DNA of 52,617 bases from Cyanobacteriota bacterium (GCA_026389315.1 JAPLIC010000056.1:1-52617), one strand, 5' to 3'; shown: positions 27,731-38,099, numbered from the stretch's first letter. Notes: a model not told the origin generated them from the sequence alone. Numbers and translations are program-made.

Positions 27731-28900
27731 CTAGAGCAGTACAAAGGCGAGGGGCACTAGAAGGGCCAATATGGCCAGAGCGGCAAGTTGGAATTTCCAA
27801 TCGATTTTGTTAATATGCTGTTCAGCCGCCTCTTGGCCACTTTCTTGGGCCAAGTGGTAGTAGTTAGAGCCCCAGCAGAAAAGCAGAAAGAAAGCGATTG
27901 CAACAATATAAGCATAAATATAAAGATAGTCGAGAAATGTTGGGTAGGAAAGAGGGGGCATATCAGCGCGATAAGCCTGCTGGAGGAATATCAGGGTGAG
28001 CAGAGCTGTAGTCGGAATGGCAAGTCGCACGTCCCCTAATGCTCCAGGCAGGCTAGGCGAAGCGATCACAACACCTACAACGACAAGCAAGGGCAGCAGG
28101 TATTGCCAGAAGGCGGAGAGGAAATTGGTTTTATAGACTATGCCGTAGTCGACAGAAGCAAACGCAGAGGCATCGCCGATGCCAAAGGTTGTGTTGTATT
28201 GATGTAAAAATGGCTTTACTAAGCTCCCGACCATATTATAACCGTTGATGTCGGCAAATTGTCCGATGAGCGTAGTGGATACATTTTTCTCCGGCAGCAG
28301 GGACACACATGATTTACTGTTTTGGTAACAGGCCAGAGCATCAGGCCTGGTTTCCATCGTGATCGGCAGTTTCATGTCGTAGAAGGGGAAGCCTGCCAGG
28401 TTGAGGTCATTGACAAAGAAATGGCCGGAAAAGCGGAACAGTTGGTAGAGTCGACCATCCTCAAGCTTCACCGGATCGGTGCTGTCGGGCTCAACTACCA
28501 AATTGGTAGCTTCAATCTCATTGGTGAATTCCATAATTTGGTTTAGGGGGATTTTATCGGTTTCAATTATTTTTTGAATTTCCGGACGCCATTTGATCCA
28601 GTACCAGCCTTCAGCCCAAAACGTCTTGTCTTTAAGGTTGAGTTGGTAAATATTTTCGATGTGCATACCGGTATCAATAGTTCGCTGCAGATCGCCCTGA
28701 ACAAAGGGCATACGATGCTCAAAATCCATGCCTTTGGTGTTGGCATTGCGGGTGTGCTGATTGTTGAACGCAACCGCATCTTGTGCCGAAGTGGCCTGGA
28801 AAAAGCCAATGGCAATCAGCACTACCGCCATCATGATCCAGATTTTCAGACGGGAGGCCGCGCCTTTGAGCGTAAAACTTGGGAATTGCTTTCTCGGCAC
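27731..28900 (-). CDS. Pentameric ligand-gated ion-channel-like (Cys-loop superfamily) protein
   Basis: A 389-residue membrane protein with the architecture of prokaryotic pentameric ligand-gated channels such as GLIC or ELIC. It starts with a signal-like helix (20-36), then a beta-rich extracellular domain (about 45-255) containing GWYWIKW (98-104), HFFVNDLNLAGFPFYDMKLP (160-179) and the usual YGIVYKTN just before the membrane. Four helices follow: TM1 262-284 (FWQYLLPLLVVVGVVIASPS), TM2 292-309 (RLAIPTTALLTLIFLQQAYR), TM3 321-344 and TM4 369-389. The TM2-TM3 link MPPLSYPTFLDYLYIYAYIV matches bacterial channel relatives. Ligand and ion choice cannot be read from sequence. GTG 28900 is the apparent start. 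The gene is visibly more AT-rich than its neighbours, which suggests transfer. Confidence 0.75.
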   Translation of the reverse strand: MPRKQFPSFTLKGAASRLKIWIMMAVVLIAIGFFQATSAQDAVAFNNQHTRNANTKGMDFEHRMPFVQGDLQRTIDTGMHIENIYQLNLKDKTFWAEGWYWIKWRPEIQKIIETDKIPLNQIMEFTNEIEATNLVVEPDSTDPVKLEDGRLYQLFRFSGHFFVNDLNLAGFPFYDMKLPITMETRPDALACYQNSKSCVSLLPEKNVSTTLIGQFADINGYNMVGSLVKPFLHQYNTTFGIGDASAFASVDYGIVYKTNFLSAFWQYLLPLLVVVGVVIASPSLPGALGDVRLAIPTTALLTLIFLQQAYRADMPPLSYPTFLDYLYIYAYIVAIAFFLLFCWGSNYYHLAQESGQEAAEQHINKIDWKFQLAALAILALLVPLAFVLL

Positions 28901-29047
28901 GAGATTTGGTCGTGTAGTCGTTTGCCGGGATTATAGTGTGGTTTTCCTTCCTAGGAAGCAATACCCCCTTAATTCATCTGTCAAGCTTTTGGGAAATATT
29001 TGCCAAGCCATTCTTCCTCCTATTTTGATTCGCTGTTGGCCTTCACC

Positions 29048-29260
29048 ATGCCCGACCCCTCCTTGGTGCAGCAATTGGCGCTGGCCTCCTGCGACTTTGA
29101 CGCCACCGGGGCCGATCCCGAGCGCAACTGCTGGCTGGTGGTTCACCGCCATGTGCACGGCGTGCTGCCCTCGGAGTACGACATCCGCGAGGTGCCCGAG
29201 ACCCTCTATCTGGCGGTGCTGGCCGCCCGCAGGCAACTGGATCGGGGCACCAACCCATGA
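29048..29260 (+). CDS. Conserved hypothetical protein
   Basis: A 70-residue soluble protein, MPDPSLVQQLALASCDFDAT onward, with CWLVVHRHVHGVLPSEYDIR and ETLYLAVLAARRQLDRG. I know no domain name for it; it looks like a picocyanobacterial conserved hypothetical. Its end abuts the petJ terminator on the opposite strand. Confidence 0.6.
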   Translation: MPDPSLVQQLALASCDFDATGADPERNCWLVVHRHVHGVLPSEYDIREVPETLYLAVLAARRQLDRGTNP

Positions 29261-29284
29261 AAAAGGCCCCGGCGAACCGGGGCC
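29260..29284 (-). terminator. petJ Rho-independent terminator
   Basis: Minus-strand hairpin GGCCCCGG-TTCG-CCGGGGCC followed by TTTTTC, 63 bp after the petJ stop. The TTCG loop and T-run make it a strong terminator for petJ. Confidence 0.85.
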
Positions 29285-29347
29285 AGCCTTGGCCAAAGGG
29301 GTGGGCCGAGGAATCGGGACAGGAACTGGCCCCCGTCCTGACCCGAC

Positions 29348-29683
29348 TCACCACTTGGTGGATTGGTCGATCACGTAGGCCGCCACGTCGGCAATCTGGG
29401 CATCGCTGAGCTTGCCACCGAAGGCGGGCATGGCGCCCTTGCCATTGGTGACCTGGTAAGCCACAGCGGCTTCCGGGCCATCGGCAAAGTTGGCCAGATA
29501 GGCCTTGAGCGCATCGGCCTTGAGGGTGCGCTCGGCGTTGACGACGTTGCCACCACCCATGTGGCAGGCGGCGCAGTTGCCATTGAAAACGGCGGCACCG
29601 CTGGCCACATCGGCGGCGAAGCTTGGCGCGGCACCCAGCACAAGGGCCAGGCAAAGGGCAAGAAGAGAGAAGAAACGACGCAT
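29348..29683 (-). CDS. petJ: Cytochrome c6
   Basis: A thylakoid-lumen haem protein carrying electrons from cytochrome b6f to photosystem I (or to cytochrome oxidase), interchangeable with plastocyanin. The 111-residue precursor has a 23-residue signal peptide ending SFA, then mature [20 protein letters not shown] with the CxxCH haem site (Cys37, Cys40, His41). Met85 in NGKGAMPAF is the sixth iron ligand. The ending [12 protein letters not shown] is typical. The strong terminator downstream and the free-standing position suggest its own transcript. Confidence 0.96.
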   Translation of the reverse strand: MRRFFSLLALCLALVLGAAPSFAADVASGAAVFNGNCAACHMGGGNVVNAERTLKADALKAYLANFADGPEAAVAYQVTNGKGAMPAFGGKLSDAQIADVAAYVIDQSTKW

Positions 29684-29796
29684 GAGAGGGTGCCCAAAGG
29701 CACATGCAACCCATTCAAATTAGCCAGTGGGCAGCGGGCCTCGGGGGCGGGTTCGGCAGATTTGCAACAAATGAAACAGGGCGCCAAAGTCTTGCT

Positions 29797-30839
29797 TCAA
29801 CTGGGCAACTGGCCCCGATGGGGCACCCCGGCCTGTTCCAACACCGCTTCCAGGCTGGGGGCGTAGCTGCTGAGGCCAAAGCGCTCGGGCGGGCTGACGG
29901 GCTGATGCACGAAATGCCGTTGGCGGATCGAGAACCGGTCCCAGGCGTTGACCTCAATCCGCAACAGCTTGATCAAACCCTCAATCAACCAGCCGCGCAG
30001 ATCCAGGCCCACCGGCGGCAGCCAGCCATGTCGCCAGCGCACCAGGGTCGCCACGGTGCGGTTGATGCTGATCGGCGCCTGGCCCAGCACCAGTCGCCGC
30101 ACCGCCCCCTGGCCCTGTTCCGGGTTGGGGCCGTGGGGGGTGACGGCCAGGTGGGCGCAGACCGTGGCGATGTCGGCGGCGTGGATGAAGTGGAAGTTGG
30201 CATCGGTGCGCAGCCACTTGGCCAGCCACAGCCAGGGAATCGCCTCTTTGACCCCGGCGGTGAGATAGCTGGTGGGGTGGGGATCCCCCGGCAGCACCCG
30301 GCCGCCGAAGACCAGGGTGGGAAACACCGCCACGATGCGTTCGGCCAGGGGATGGGCCTCCAGATCCTGGAGGCACTGGGCCTTGGTCTGGATGTATTCG
30401 GTGCCGTAGGCCATCGCCTCAGGCAGCAACTGCAGATGGCGATCGAGGATGGAGGCGGTGGAGAAATAGATGATCTGCTCGATCCGTTGGGGATCCAGCA
30501 ACTGCAACAGCCGTTTGACCGCGACCACATTCACCTGGTAAGCCCGCTGCGGATCACCCCAGGCGGTGGCGGTGTGGATCACCCGGGTGGCGCTGGCGAT
30601 GGCGGCGGCATGGGGTTCAAGATCCCTCAAGTCACCCACCAGCAGCTGGATGCGGGGGTGGTCGGCAGGCACCGCCGTCAGCTTGGCGGGATCCCGCAGC
30701 AGCAGCAGCAACTCGGCATTGCTGTCGCGTAGCAAGGTTTCGGCCAGGTATTGGCCAACGCAACCACTGGCGCCGGTGATAAGGATGCGCGCCGGCGAGG
30801 CATGGGCCCCGCTGGGGCCACCGGCCCTGGGGGTGGCGC

Positions 30840-30843
<4 letters not shown>
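29797..30843 (-). CDS. NAD-dependent epimerase/dehydratase family protein
   Basis: A 348-residue extended short-chain dehydrogenase. Nucleotide binding is seen in [20 protein letters not shown], and the active-site-like region in [23 protein letters not shown] (Tyr and Lys as Y-x3-K). Substrate unknown; neighbours do not point to a sugar pathway. It begins with a TTG overlapping the TGA stop of hemE (TTGA), so the two genes are probably translationally coupled in one transcript. No ATG is available near the N-terminus, which supports this start. Confidence 0.85.
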
Positions 30844-31898
<1,055 letters not shown>

Positions 31899-32438
31899 TG
31901 GAGCGTCGGGCAAGCCAATCGGAAAATTTAGCTGAGAGGCACCTCCCAACCCCGCTAAGGCCCAGGCGAGCCAGGAGCTTGTCAGTGGCCTAACAACCCA
32001 GGGGCCAAACACGCCGTGGTTGAGATGGCCGTTGCGGGACCCGCAACAGCGTCGCAGCCTGGCGCTGGTTGGGCCCAATGACCTGAAGCGGGTGCGGGCT
32101 CCTTGGTGGGTGGGATCAGGGCCAAGGCCCGCCTCGGCGTCCCCCAAATTGGAGTGCCCGCGCCGATACGGGCACGGGCGCTTTTTGACCCCGGACCCCC
32201 TCTATCCGCCTGAAATGGACCGTTGAGGGCGAACCAGCCGCGTGCTGCCCGTGGACCTGATCAGCCTGAGTGGCTGGCTTGACTATGCCTTGGGACCATC
32301 CAAGGCCTGCCGGCACCAGGCATGAGTCAAGGGGGAACAGGCGGCGCTGCGGCTAAATCCTTTATGCTAGCAAGGGCCGACTGCCAGGCGGAGCCCCTAG
32401 GCGACTATCTTTGGGTTATGCAGGCGAGTCGAAAATCA
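31899..32438. other. Intergenic stretch with an orphan terminator
   Basis: About 540 bp with no supported protein gene. At 32154-32186 on the plus strand, GTGCCCG-CGCCGATA-CGGGCAC is followed by GGGCGC and TTTTT, a terminator-like hairpin with no plus-strand gene upstream to terminate. It may end a non-coding transcript. In-frame codons before the Nmad3 start (32322-32438) are not conserved-looking. Confidence 0.5.
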
Positions 32439-33263
32439 ATGAAGATCGTATTCAGCCGCAAAGGATTTGATTCTCAGTATGGAGTCATTCCCTCAGTAAT
32501 CTGGCCCAACTCCAGGGAGATGCTTTCTTTCCCGATTCCAGTGAAATTGCCAGAGCAAGGCTATCGTGCAGAGCAGCTGAGTTTTAATGGATATAAGCTA
32601 AGCAAGCTTCTTCTGGATTTAGAATATAATTGGACTAAGCCCGATGAGAATTTTCACTTTGACCCAATGATTCAAGCTCTGTTGCCCGAAAATCCACCGG
32701 TTGGTGCATTGGGTCAGTCTGGGGCAGCTTTAGGACATCTCAAAAAAAATCATATTTCCAAAGGCGATGTCTTCTTGTTTTTTGGGACTTTTTGCGAATG
32801 CTATTGGGAGGGTGACAAGTTGTTGCGCTATTCGATGATGCACCCGTTTCACGCCATCTGGGGATTCCTAGAGGTCGATAGCTATATTGATATTGACCCA
32901 AGCCAGTCAGATGCTGAGGATGTACTGCTCAAGACCCATCCATACCTGAAAAATCATCCCCATATTCAAAATCGACAGCTCTATAAATTAAAAAATACCA
33001 TCTATATTGGTAATAATTTTGGTACTTTTCGTTATGATGAATCTCTCCGGCTGTCAAAGCATAATTTTAAGAAATCAATTTGGGAACTCCCGAAGGTCTT
33101 CAGCGGAGTAGATATTTCATACATCAAGCCTGCAAAGGTCCATAAAGACCCCCCACGAGTCGATCTAGCCACACCTGGTAAGGGTCAAGAATTTGTGCTC
33201 AATAATCCAAATAATGGCATTCTCGAATGGTTAAGTTTAATTTTGGCACAAAAAATCGTCTAA
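32439..33263 (+). CDS. Nmad3-like protein (nucleotide-modification-associated domain 3)
   Basis: A 274-residue protein opening MKIVFSRKGFDSQYGVIPSV and continuing with WPNSREMLSFPIPVK. This is the start I recall for the Nmad3 family, which is associated by genome context with nucleotide-modification or phage-linked systems. Further core features are HFDPMIQAL, KNHISKGDVFLFFGTFCECY and MHPFHAIWGFLEVDSY. Length is close to family size. The ATG at 32439 is chosen because the family starts here; an in-frame ATG at 32322 adds unrelated residues. The gene is AT-rich compared with the conserved genes around it and stands alone without an obvious modification enzyme, so it is probably horizontally acquired. 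The biochemical role is unknown. Confidence 0.7.
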   Translation: MKIVFSRKGFDSQYGVIPSVIWPNSREMLSFPIPVKLPEQGYRAEQLSFNGYKLSKLLLDLEYNWTKPDENFHFDPMIQALLPENPPVGALGQSGAALGHLKKNHISKGDVFLFFGTFCECYWEGDKLLRYSMMHPFHAIWGFLEVDSYIDIDPSQSDAEDVLLKTHPYLKNHPHIQNRQLYKLKNTIYIGNNFGTFRYDESLRLSKHNFKKSIWELPKVFSGVDISYIKPAKVHKDPPRVDLATPGKGQEFVLNNPNNGILEWLSLILAQKIV

Positions 33264-33374
33264 GCTGTTGTTGGCCCCGTGTTTGTTATCCTGTATTTAT
33301 GATAATGAATTGATCTGGGATCTACGGCGCACCCCCGAGACCAATTCCCATGGGCCAATCCATAGTTTGTATGT

Positions 33375-34001
33375 TCAATCGAGCCGTGAATGCAAACGGC
33401 CGCTGAAGCCCAGCAGGTCAAATCCACTAAAGATGAAGCTGATCCCCACAAGCAGTCCGATCACCGAAAGCATGCCGGCCGGGCCCATCGTCAGGATCAG
33501 GAATCCAAGAGCCAATGTGACGAGGCCATTGGCTAGTCCCCAACCCCAGCCCCGCCTGGCGCGATTGCTGAGCGAAACGAAGGCCGTGACGGCGCCTTCG
33601 GCCAGAAATACCAGGCCAATCGCCGAAGCCAGCGCCTTGATCTGCATCGCAGCAGGCACCGCACCCGATTTGAACTGAATCACCATCCAGAGGCCGGTTA
33701 CCAACAACAGCGTCGAGACCACCAGACGCCAGAAGCAGTACCAGCGCCCAAGCCGTTTGGCCCGCATCAAGATGTCGATCCAGCCCAAGATGCCCGCCAG
33801 CAGAAAGGCAATGGCCACCATCACAGTGACCGAGGCCGACGCCACGACGGGAAAGCTCAGGGCCAGAATCCCCAACACGATCATAATGATGCCTTCCGCC
33901 TGGCTGAGGCCCCTCAGTTGGCCATCTTCCACCGCTCGGTGCTGGCGGAGATCGACGTCCGGCTCGTCGTCGGGAGTATTGAAGGCAGCTCCGGAGGGCA
34001 T
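33375..34001 (-). CDS. HdeD-family membrane protein
   Basis: A 208-residue integral membrane protein with about six helices, resembling HdeD acid-resistance and DUF308 proteins. Characteristic segments are EGIIMIVLGILALSFPVVAS, VAIAFLLAGILGWIDILMRA, LLLVTGLWMVIQFKSG, ALASAIGLVFLAEGAVTAFV, and ANGLVTLALGFLILTMGPAG with MLSVIGLLVGISFIFSGFDL. The N-terminal 35 residues are hydrophilic. Function in cyanobacteria is unknown. It faces the AT-rich Nmad3-like gene end to end. Confidence 0.82.
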   Translation of the reverse strand: MPSGAAFNTPDDEPDVDLRQHRAVEDGQLRGLSQAEGIIMIVLGILALSFPVVASASVTVMVAIAFLLAGILGWIDILMRAKRLGRWYCFWRLVVSTLLLVTGLWMVIQFKSGAVPAAMQIKALASAIGLVFLAEGAVTAFVSLSNRARRGWGWGLANGLVTLALGFLILTMGPAGMLSVIGLLVGISFIFSGFDLLGFSGRLHSRLD

Positions 34002-34103
34002 GGGGGACTTTTGATTGCGTGACTAACAATGTAGTCAGTCCCAGCTCATCTACTGGCTTCTTGTCATGGACTGAGATATCCGTCCAGCTTGCCTGGGATG
34101 GGT

Positions 34104-34232
34104 TTAAAACTTGCGTAATTCGCGGCGAATCTTGAGACGATCACCTGAATGTTGCTGGTTGAAAAGCAGAATTGGTACAGCGACCAGCAACAGGCTAATG
34201 GCGGCGAGAACCCACCAGGTGCGTGCTGGCAT
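34104..34232 (-). CDS. Small single-span membrane protein
   Basis: A 42-residue product, MPARTWWVLAAISLLLVAVP, then ILLFNQQHSGDRLKIRRELR and KF. It has one hydrophobic helix followed by a positively charged tail that should lie in the cytoplasm. No family is recognised. The frame could extend upstream to 34310, but that part is Arg/Pro-rich and unlikely. It lies between hdeD-like and rfbB. Confidence 0.5.
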   Translation of the reverse strand: MPARTWWVLAAISLLLVAVPILLFNQQHSGDRLKIRRELRKF

Positions 34233-34448
34233 GGCTGGAGCGGTGCCCCTAGTTGGATGAAAAAGTGACCCTCGGCGCTGGGGCCGCGGGGGCCTGTTGG
34301 ATCGTGGCATGGATCGATCCGTTGCGGGGTGAGGCGGATACGGGCGGACAATGGGTCTTGTTCTCCGTTCAAAGGGTGCTTATAATCAACATGACTAAGC
34401 GGCCTTGGGCGTTAGCTAATGTCGATTGCTTGGCCAATAAAAGTTGGT

Positions 34449-35537
34449 TTAATTGCGCAGCTGGGTTTTTTGACTGACGTACCACTTAACAGTTGCCGCG
34501 AGTCCTTCTTCAAAACCATGCCGTGGCTGCCAGCCGAGTTCTGTAGTAATCTTTTCTGGATCAATGGCATAGCGACGGTCATGACCTAGGCGGTCCTTAA
34601 CGAATGTAATTAAATCACGGTGGGGACTGCATTGGGGCTGAATTTCATCAAATATAGAGCATATCTTTTCAATAACTTGTAAATTAGTCCTTTCTCCATG
34701 GCCGCCAATGCAATAGCTTTCGCCAATGCGGCCCTTGTTCGCTGCTAAGAGCAGGGCATCAACATGGTCTTCGACATAAAGCCAGTCTCGAATATTCATT
34801 CCATCTCCATAAAGTGGTATTGCTTCACCCGCTGCTGCCTTGAGGATGACGACTGGGATTAATTTTTCAGGATACTGCCATGGCCCATAATTATTACTGC
34901 AATTTGTAAGAATTATCGGCAAGCCAAAGGTATGGTGCCAGGCATTTACCAGGTGATCACTTGCTGCCTTACTGGCTGAATAGGGACTACGAGGATCGTA
35001 GGGTGTTGTTTCTGAGAATTTACCGGCTGCTCCCAAGGAACCAAACACTTCATCAGTACTGATGTGATGGAAGCGAAAATTTACTTTTCGTTCCCCTTCC
35101 AATTGATCGAAATGGACGCGGCTTGCCTGAAGCAGATTGAAGGTACCAATCATGTTGCTTTCAATAAATGCCCCTGGTCCTTCGATTGATCGATCAACAT
35201 GGCTCTCAGCTGCCAGATGCATGACAAGATCTGGGTCGGCGGTTTTGAAGGCTTGTTGTGTTGCCTCTGCATTGGTTAGATCAACCTTAAGAAGCTGATG
35301 TCGGGTTGCCACAGCCCCTTCTCCCCTAGTGGCTAATGAGGCTATTGTATGTTCAATACTCGTTAAATCACTTGCATAACCCATTTTGTCTAAGTTAAAG
35401 ACAGTAGCATCACTTTCGACCAGTAAGCGCCTGACTACAGCACCGCCAATGAAGCCAGCACCACCGGTCACCAGAATTCGCTTGCGTTCACCAAGCAAAT
35501 CACGCACATTTGGAGCGGCAATTGTGGATGTATCCAT
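34449..35537 (-). CDS. rfbB: dTDP-glucose 4,6-dehydratase
   Basis: Second step of dTDP-L-rhamnose synthesis: converts dTDP-glucose to dTDP-4-keto-6-deoxyglucose with bound NAD. The 362-residue protein has ILVTGGAGFIGGAVVRRLLV (Rossmann), HLAAESHVDRSIEGP, HHISTDEVFGSLG with the catalytic Asp-Glu pair, and the Y-x3-K in YSASKAASDHLVNAWHHTFG. Its last residues are normal. It is the last gene of the rfbA-C-D-B cluster, separated from rfbD by 47 bp. The cluster is more AT-rich than the housekeeping genes around it, as is common for surface-polysaccharide islands. Confidence 0.95.
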   Translation of the reverse strand: MDTSTIAAPNVRDLLGERKRILVTGGAGFIGGAVVRRLLVESDATVFNLDKMGYASDLTSIEHTIASLATRGEGAVATRHQLLKVDLTNAEATQQAFKTADPDLVMHLAAESHVDRSIEGPGAFIESNMIGTFNLLQASRVHFDQLEGERKVNFRFHHISTDEVFGSLGAAGKFSETTPYDPRSPYSASKAASDHLVNAWHHTFGLPIILTNCSNNYGPWQYPEKLIPVVILKAAAGEAIPLYGDGMNIRDWLYVEDHVDALLLAANKGRIGESYCIGGHGERTNLQVIEKICSIFDEIQPQCSPHRDLITFVKDRLGHDRRYAIDPEKITTELGWQPRHGFEEGLAATVKWYVSQKTQLRN

Positions 35538-35584
35538 GGGAAAAGACTTTAATTGGGAAGGGTGCTAGTTCTTTGATCTCGTCT

Positions 35585-36475
35585 TCATTTGGGTATTTGG
35601 GACATGACGATTGCTAATTCTTTTTGCCAATGATTTGGTTCTAATTCTAATACGTTTCTTGTGTCAGTGCAATCTAGTAGGGAATATCCCGGGCGCTTGG
35701 CTGGAGTTGGGTACTCTGAAGTGGTAATTGGTATAACGTTTGCCGATTGATCAATGATACCTGCTGCAACACCGGCATTGCCAATGGCTATCGCAAAGTC
35801 ATACCAACTGGCCGCACCCGCATCGCAAAAATGATGAATTCCATTTGTGCCAAGGTTGATGGCGGACCAGCATGCGTTCGCCAGATTGAACGTTGATGTT
35901 GGGCAGCCTATTTGGTCAGCCACCACATTAAGTGTTTGATTTTCAGCGGATTTAAGTCGATGAAGTCGCAACATTGTTAGGCAAAAGTTGTTCCCCACTG
36001 GTCCATACACCCAGCTTGTACGAAGAATGCAGTAGTGGGTTGGAGGTAAGGCTTTTTGCACCAGCCTTTCTCCCTCTGCTTTTGTGGCACCGTAGACACT
36101 AATGGGATCAACAGGTTGGTCTGGGTGATAGGGATGGGCTTGGGATCCATTGAAGACAAAATCAGTGCTGATCTGCAAAAGACGACCACCAACCTTGTCA
36201 AGGGCTTGGGCCAATGCCCCTGGTGCAGCCGCATTAACAGCCAGCGCCAGCTCTGGTTCGCTCTCGGCTCGATCAACTGCCGTATAGGCTCCGGCATTTA
36301 TAATCCAATCAGGTCTGTGTTCTAGAACAGCATTATGACAAGCTTGTTTGTCACTTAAATCTAGCTCTTGTCTACCCAGGGCGACAAGTTTAATACTTGC
36401 TGGGATTCTTTCGACCAACGCCTTGCCAAGTTGTCCATCTTTGCCGGTTAGCATAATTTTGATGGTTTTTGTCAT
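35585..36475 (-). CDS. rfbD: dTDP-4-dehydrorhamnose reductase
   Basis: Last step of dTDP-L-rhamnose synthesis, reducing the 4-keto group with NADPH. The 296-residue protein starts TKTIKIMLTGKDGQLGKALV, contains NAGAYTAVDRAESEPELALA and QISTDFVFNGSQ, and carries the Y-x3-K in SVYGATKAEGERLV. The ATG at 36475 overlaps the stop of rfbC as ATGA, so the two are translationally coupled. Confidence 0.94.
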   Translation of the reverse strand: MTKTIKIMLTGKDGQLGKALVERIPASIKLVALGRQELDLSDKQACHNAVLEHRPDWIINAGAYTAVDRAESEPELALAVNAAAPGALAQALDKVGGRLLQISTDFVFNGSQAHPYHPDQPVDPISVYGATKAEGERLVQKALPPTHYCILRTSWVYGPVGNNFCLTMLRLHRLKSAENQTLNVVADQIGCPTSTFNLANACWSAINLGTNGIHHFCDAGAASWYDFAIAIGNAGVAAGIIDQSANVIPITTSEYPTPAKRPGYSLLDCTDTRNVLELEPNHWQKELAIVMSQIPK

Positions 36476-37056
36476 GCGAACACATCTCCAGAACTAAGGG
36501 CTTCTGCCAGGGTAGGTGCAGTAGCATCTTTAGGGGATATTACTGCCAGGGAATCAGCGGCAATGTCTTGAGGCCATTGGATGGCAAGTTCACTGTCATT
36601 CCAAAGAAGTGAACGTTCGCATTGTTTATTCCAATATCCACTTGTCTTATACAGGACATCGGCGCTTTCGCTGATTGTGACAAAACCATGGGCGAATCCC
36701 ACAGGGATCCAAAGTTGCTGATGGTTCATCTCACTTAAGTGGACACCGACCCACTGGCCAAAGGTGTTGGAGCTTCGTCGCAGATCGACGGCGACATCAA
36801 AAATCTCACCAGCAACGCAGCGCACGAGCTTCGCTTGGGGACTTGGTTCTATTTGGTAATGCAAACCTCGCAACACCCCTCTGCTTGATCTTGAGTGGTT
36901 GTCTTGTAGGAGATTGGGACTCTCCTCTGGTTTGATACCTAGGGCAGAGGCAAAGCTGATTAGGTTCCAGCTTTCGAAAAAGAACCCGCGTTCATCGTAG
37001 ATGACCCGTGGCGTCAGGAGCAAAGGCCCCTCAACACTGAATGGATGTACCTGCAC
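36472..37056 (-). CDS. rfbC: dTDP-4-dehydrorhamnose 3,5-epimerase
   Basis: Third step of the pathway, epimerising C3 and C5. The 194-residue cupin-fold protein has VIYDERGFFFESWNLISFAS, DNHSRSSRGVLRGLHYQIEP and IPVGFAHGFVTISESADVLY, with the active-site His in LRGLHYQ and the conserved GFAHGF. GTG 37056 gives MQVHPFSVEGPLLLTPRV, close to other cyanobacterial RfbC starts. A TTG at 37062, overlapping the rfbA stop as TTGA, is the alternative. The gene sits between rfbA and rfbD with overlapping or near-overlapping ends. Confidence 0.93.
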   Translation of the reverse strand: MQVHPFSVEGPLLLTPRVIYDERGFFFESWNLISFASALGIKPEESPNLLQDNHSRSSRGVLRGLHYQIEPSPQAKLVRCVAGEIFDVAVDLRRSSNTFGQWVGVHLSEMNHQQLWIPVGFAHGFVTISESADVLYKTSGYWNKQCERSLLWNDSELAIQWPQDIAADSLAVISPKDATAPTLAEALSSGDVFA

Positions 37057-37058
37057 TG

Positions 37059-38027
37059 TCAAGCGGCTTGGGTTGTGTGCTGGGGATGCACGGCACAAGA
37101 AGCTGGGGGGCGCACGTCATTGAGCAGCTTCAAGAGATAGGAGCCATAGCCGCTCTTCTTCAATGGCTGGGCGAGGCGCTCCAACTGTGCGTCATCAATC
37201 CAGTTCATGCGCCAGGCCACTTCTTCCGGCGCCCCCACCTTAAGGCCCTGCCGATGTTCAAGGGTGCGAATGTAACTGGCCGCTTCGTGGAGTGAGTCTG
37301 GGGTGCCGGTATCCAGCCATGCCATCCCCCGACCCATCAGTTCAACCCTCAGTAACCCTTCATCCAGGTAAAGCTGGTTGAGGTCGGTGATTTCGAGTTC
37401 ACCACGGTGGGAAGGTTGCACCTGTTTGGCCCGCTCTACCACGGTTTCATCATAAAAATATAGACCCGTGATGGCATACCGTGATCGAGGTTGTTTCGGC
37501 TTCTCCTCAATGCTGATCACCCGTCCTTCGATATCGAATTCCACCACGCCATAGCGCTCGGGATCACTGACAGGATAGGCGAAAACGGTGGCCCCTCGGT
37601 TTTTGGGGTTGGTAGCTTGCAATTGATGCATCAAATCATCGCCATGGAAGAGGTTGTCACCCAGCACCAGGGCAGCCGGGCTTGTGGCTAAAAATTCTGA
37701 TCCGATCAAGAAAGCCTGGGCCAGACCATCGGGGCTTGGTTGAACGGCGTATTGGATGACCATTCCCCACGACGACCCATCGCCCAGCAGGCGTTGAAAA
37801 GCGGGTTGATCGTTGGGGGTGGTTATGATCAAAACCTCCCGAATCCCGGCCAGCATCAAGGTGCTGAGAGGGTAATAGATCATTGGTTTGTCATAGACAG
37901 GCATGAGCTGTTTGCTGACGGCCGCACTTAGGGGGGCCAGTCGGGTGCCACTGCCACCTGCAAGGATGATCCCTTTGCGCTGGGGTCCCGAAGCATCGCC
38001 GGGGGGGAAATTCAAGTTAGAATTCAC
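37059..38027 (-). CDS. rfbA: Glucose-1-phosphate thymidylyltransferase
   Basis: First step of dTDP-L-rhamnose synthesis, joining glucose-1-phosphate and dTTP. The 322-residue protein has the nucleotide loop [37 protein letters not shown] and [17 protein letters not shown]. The latter part has [20 protein letters not shown] and [23 protein letters not shown] 38027 is the start ([20 protein letters not shown]); no ATG is near. The gene heads the rfbA-C-D-B group on the minus strand. polA lies 72 bp upstream on the same strand. Confidence 0.95.
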   Translation of the reverse strand: MNSNLNFPPGDASGPQRKGIILAGGSGTRLAPLSAAVSKQLMPVYDKPMIYYPLSTLMLAGIREVLIITTPNDQPAFQRLLGDGSSWGMVIQYAVQPSPDGLAQAFLIGSEFLATSPAALVLGDNLFHGDDLMHQLQATNPKNRGATVFAYPVSDPERYGVVEFDIEGRVISIEEKPKQPRSRYAITGLYFYDETVVERAKQVQPSHRGELEITDLNQLYLDEGLLRVELMGRGMAWLDTGTPDSLHEAASYIRTLEHRQGLKVGAPEEVAWRMNWIDDAQLERLAQPLKKSGYGSYLLKLLNDVRPPASCAVHPQHTTQAA

Positions 38028-38099
38028 CGTCGCAGACTGGAATTTAACTACTTTCGCACGTTTGGCTCACGCTGTCATCATCAGCGCCTGCATCGCCTC

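Noticed and set aside
32020..32316. Short open frames on both strands upstream of the Nmad3-like gene
   Set aside because: Arg/Pro-rich, unsupported products typical of chance frames in GC-rich DNA.
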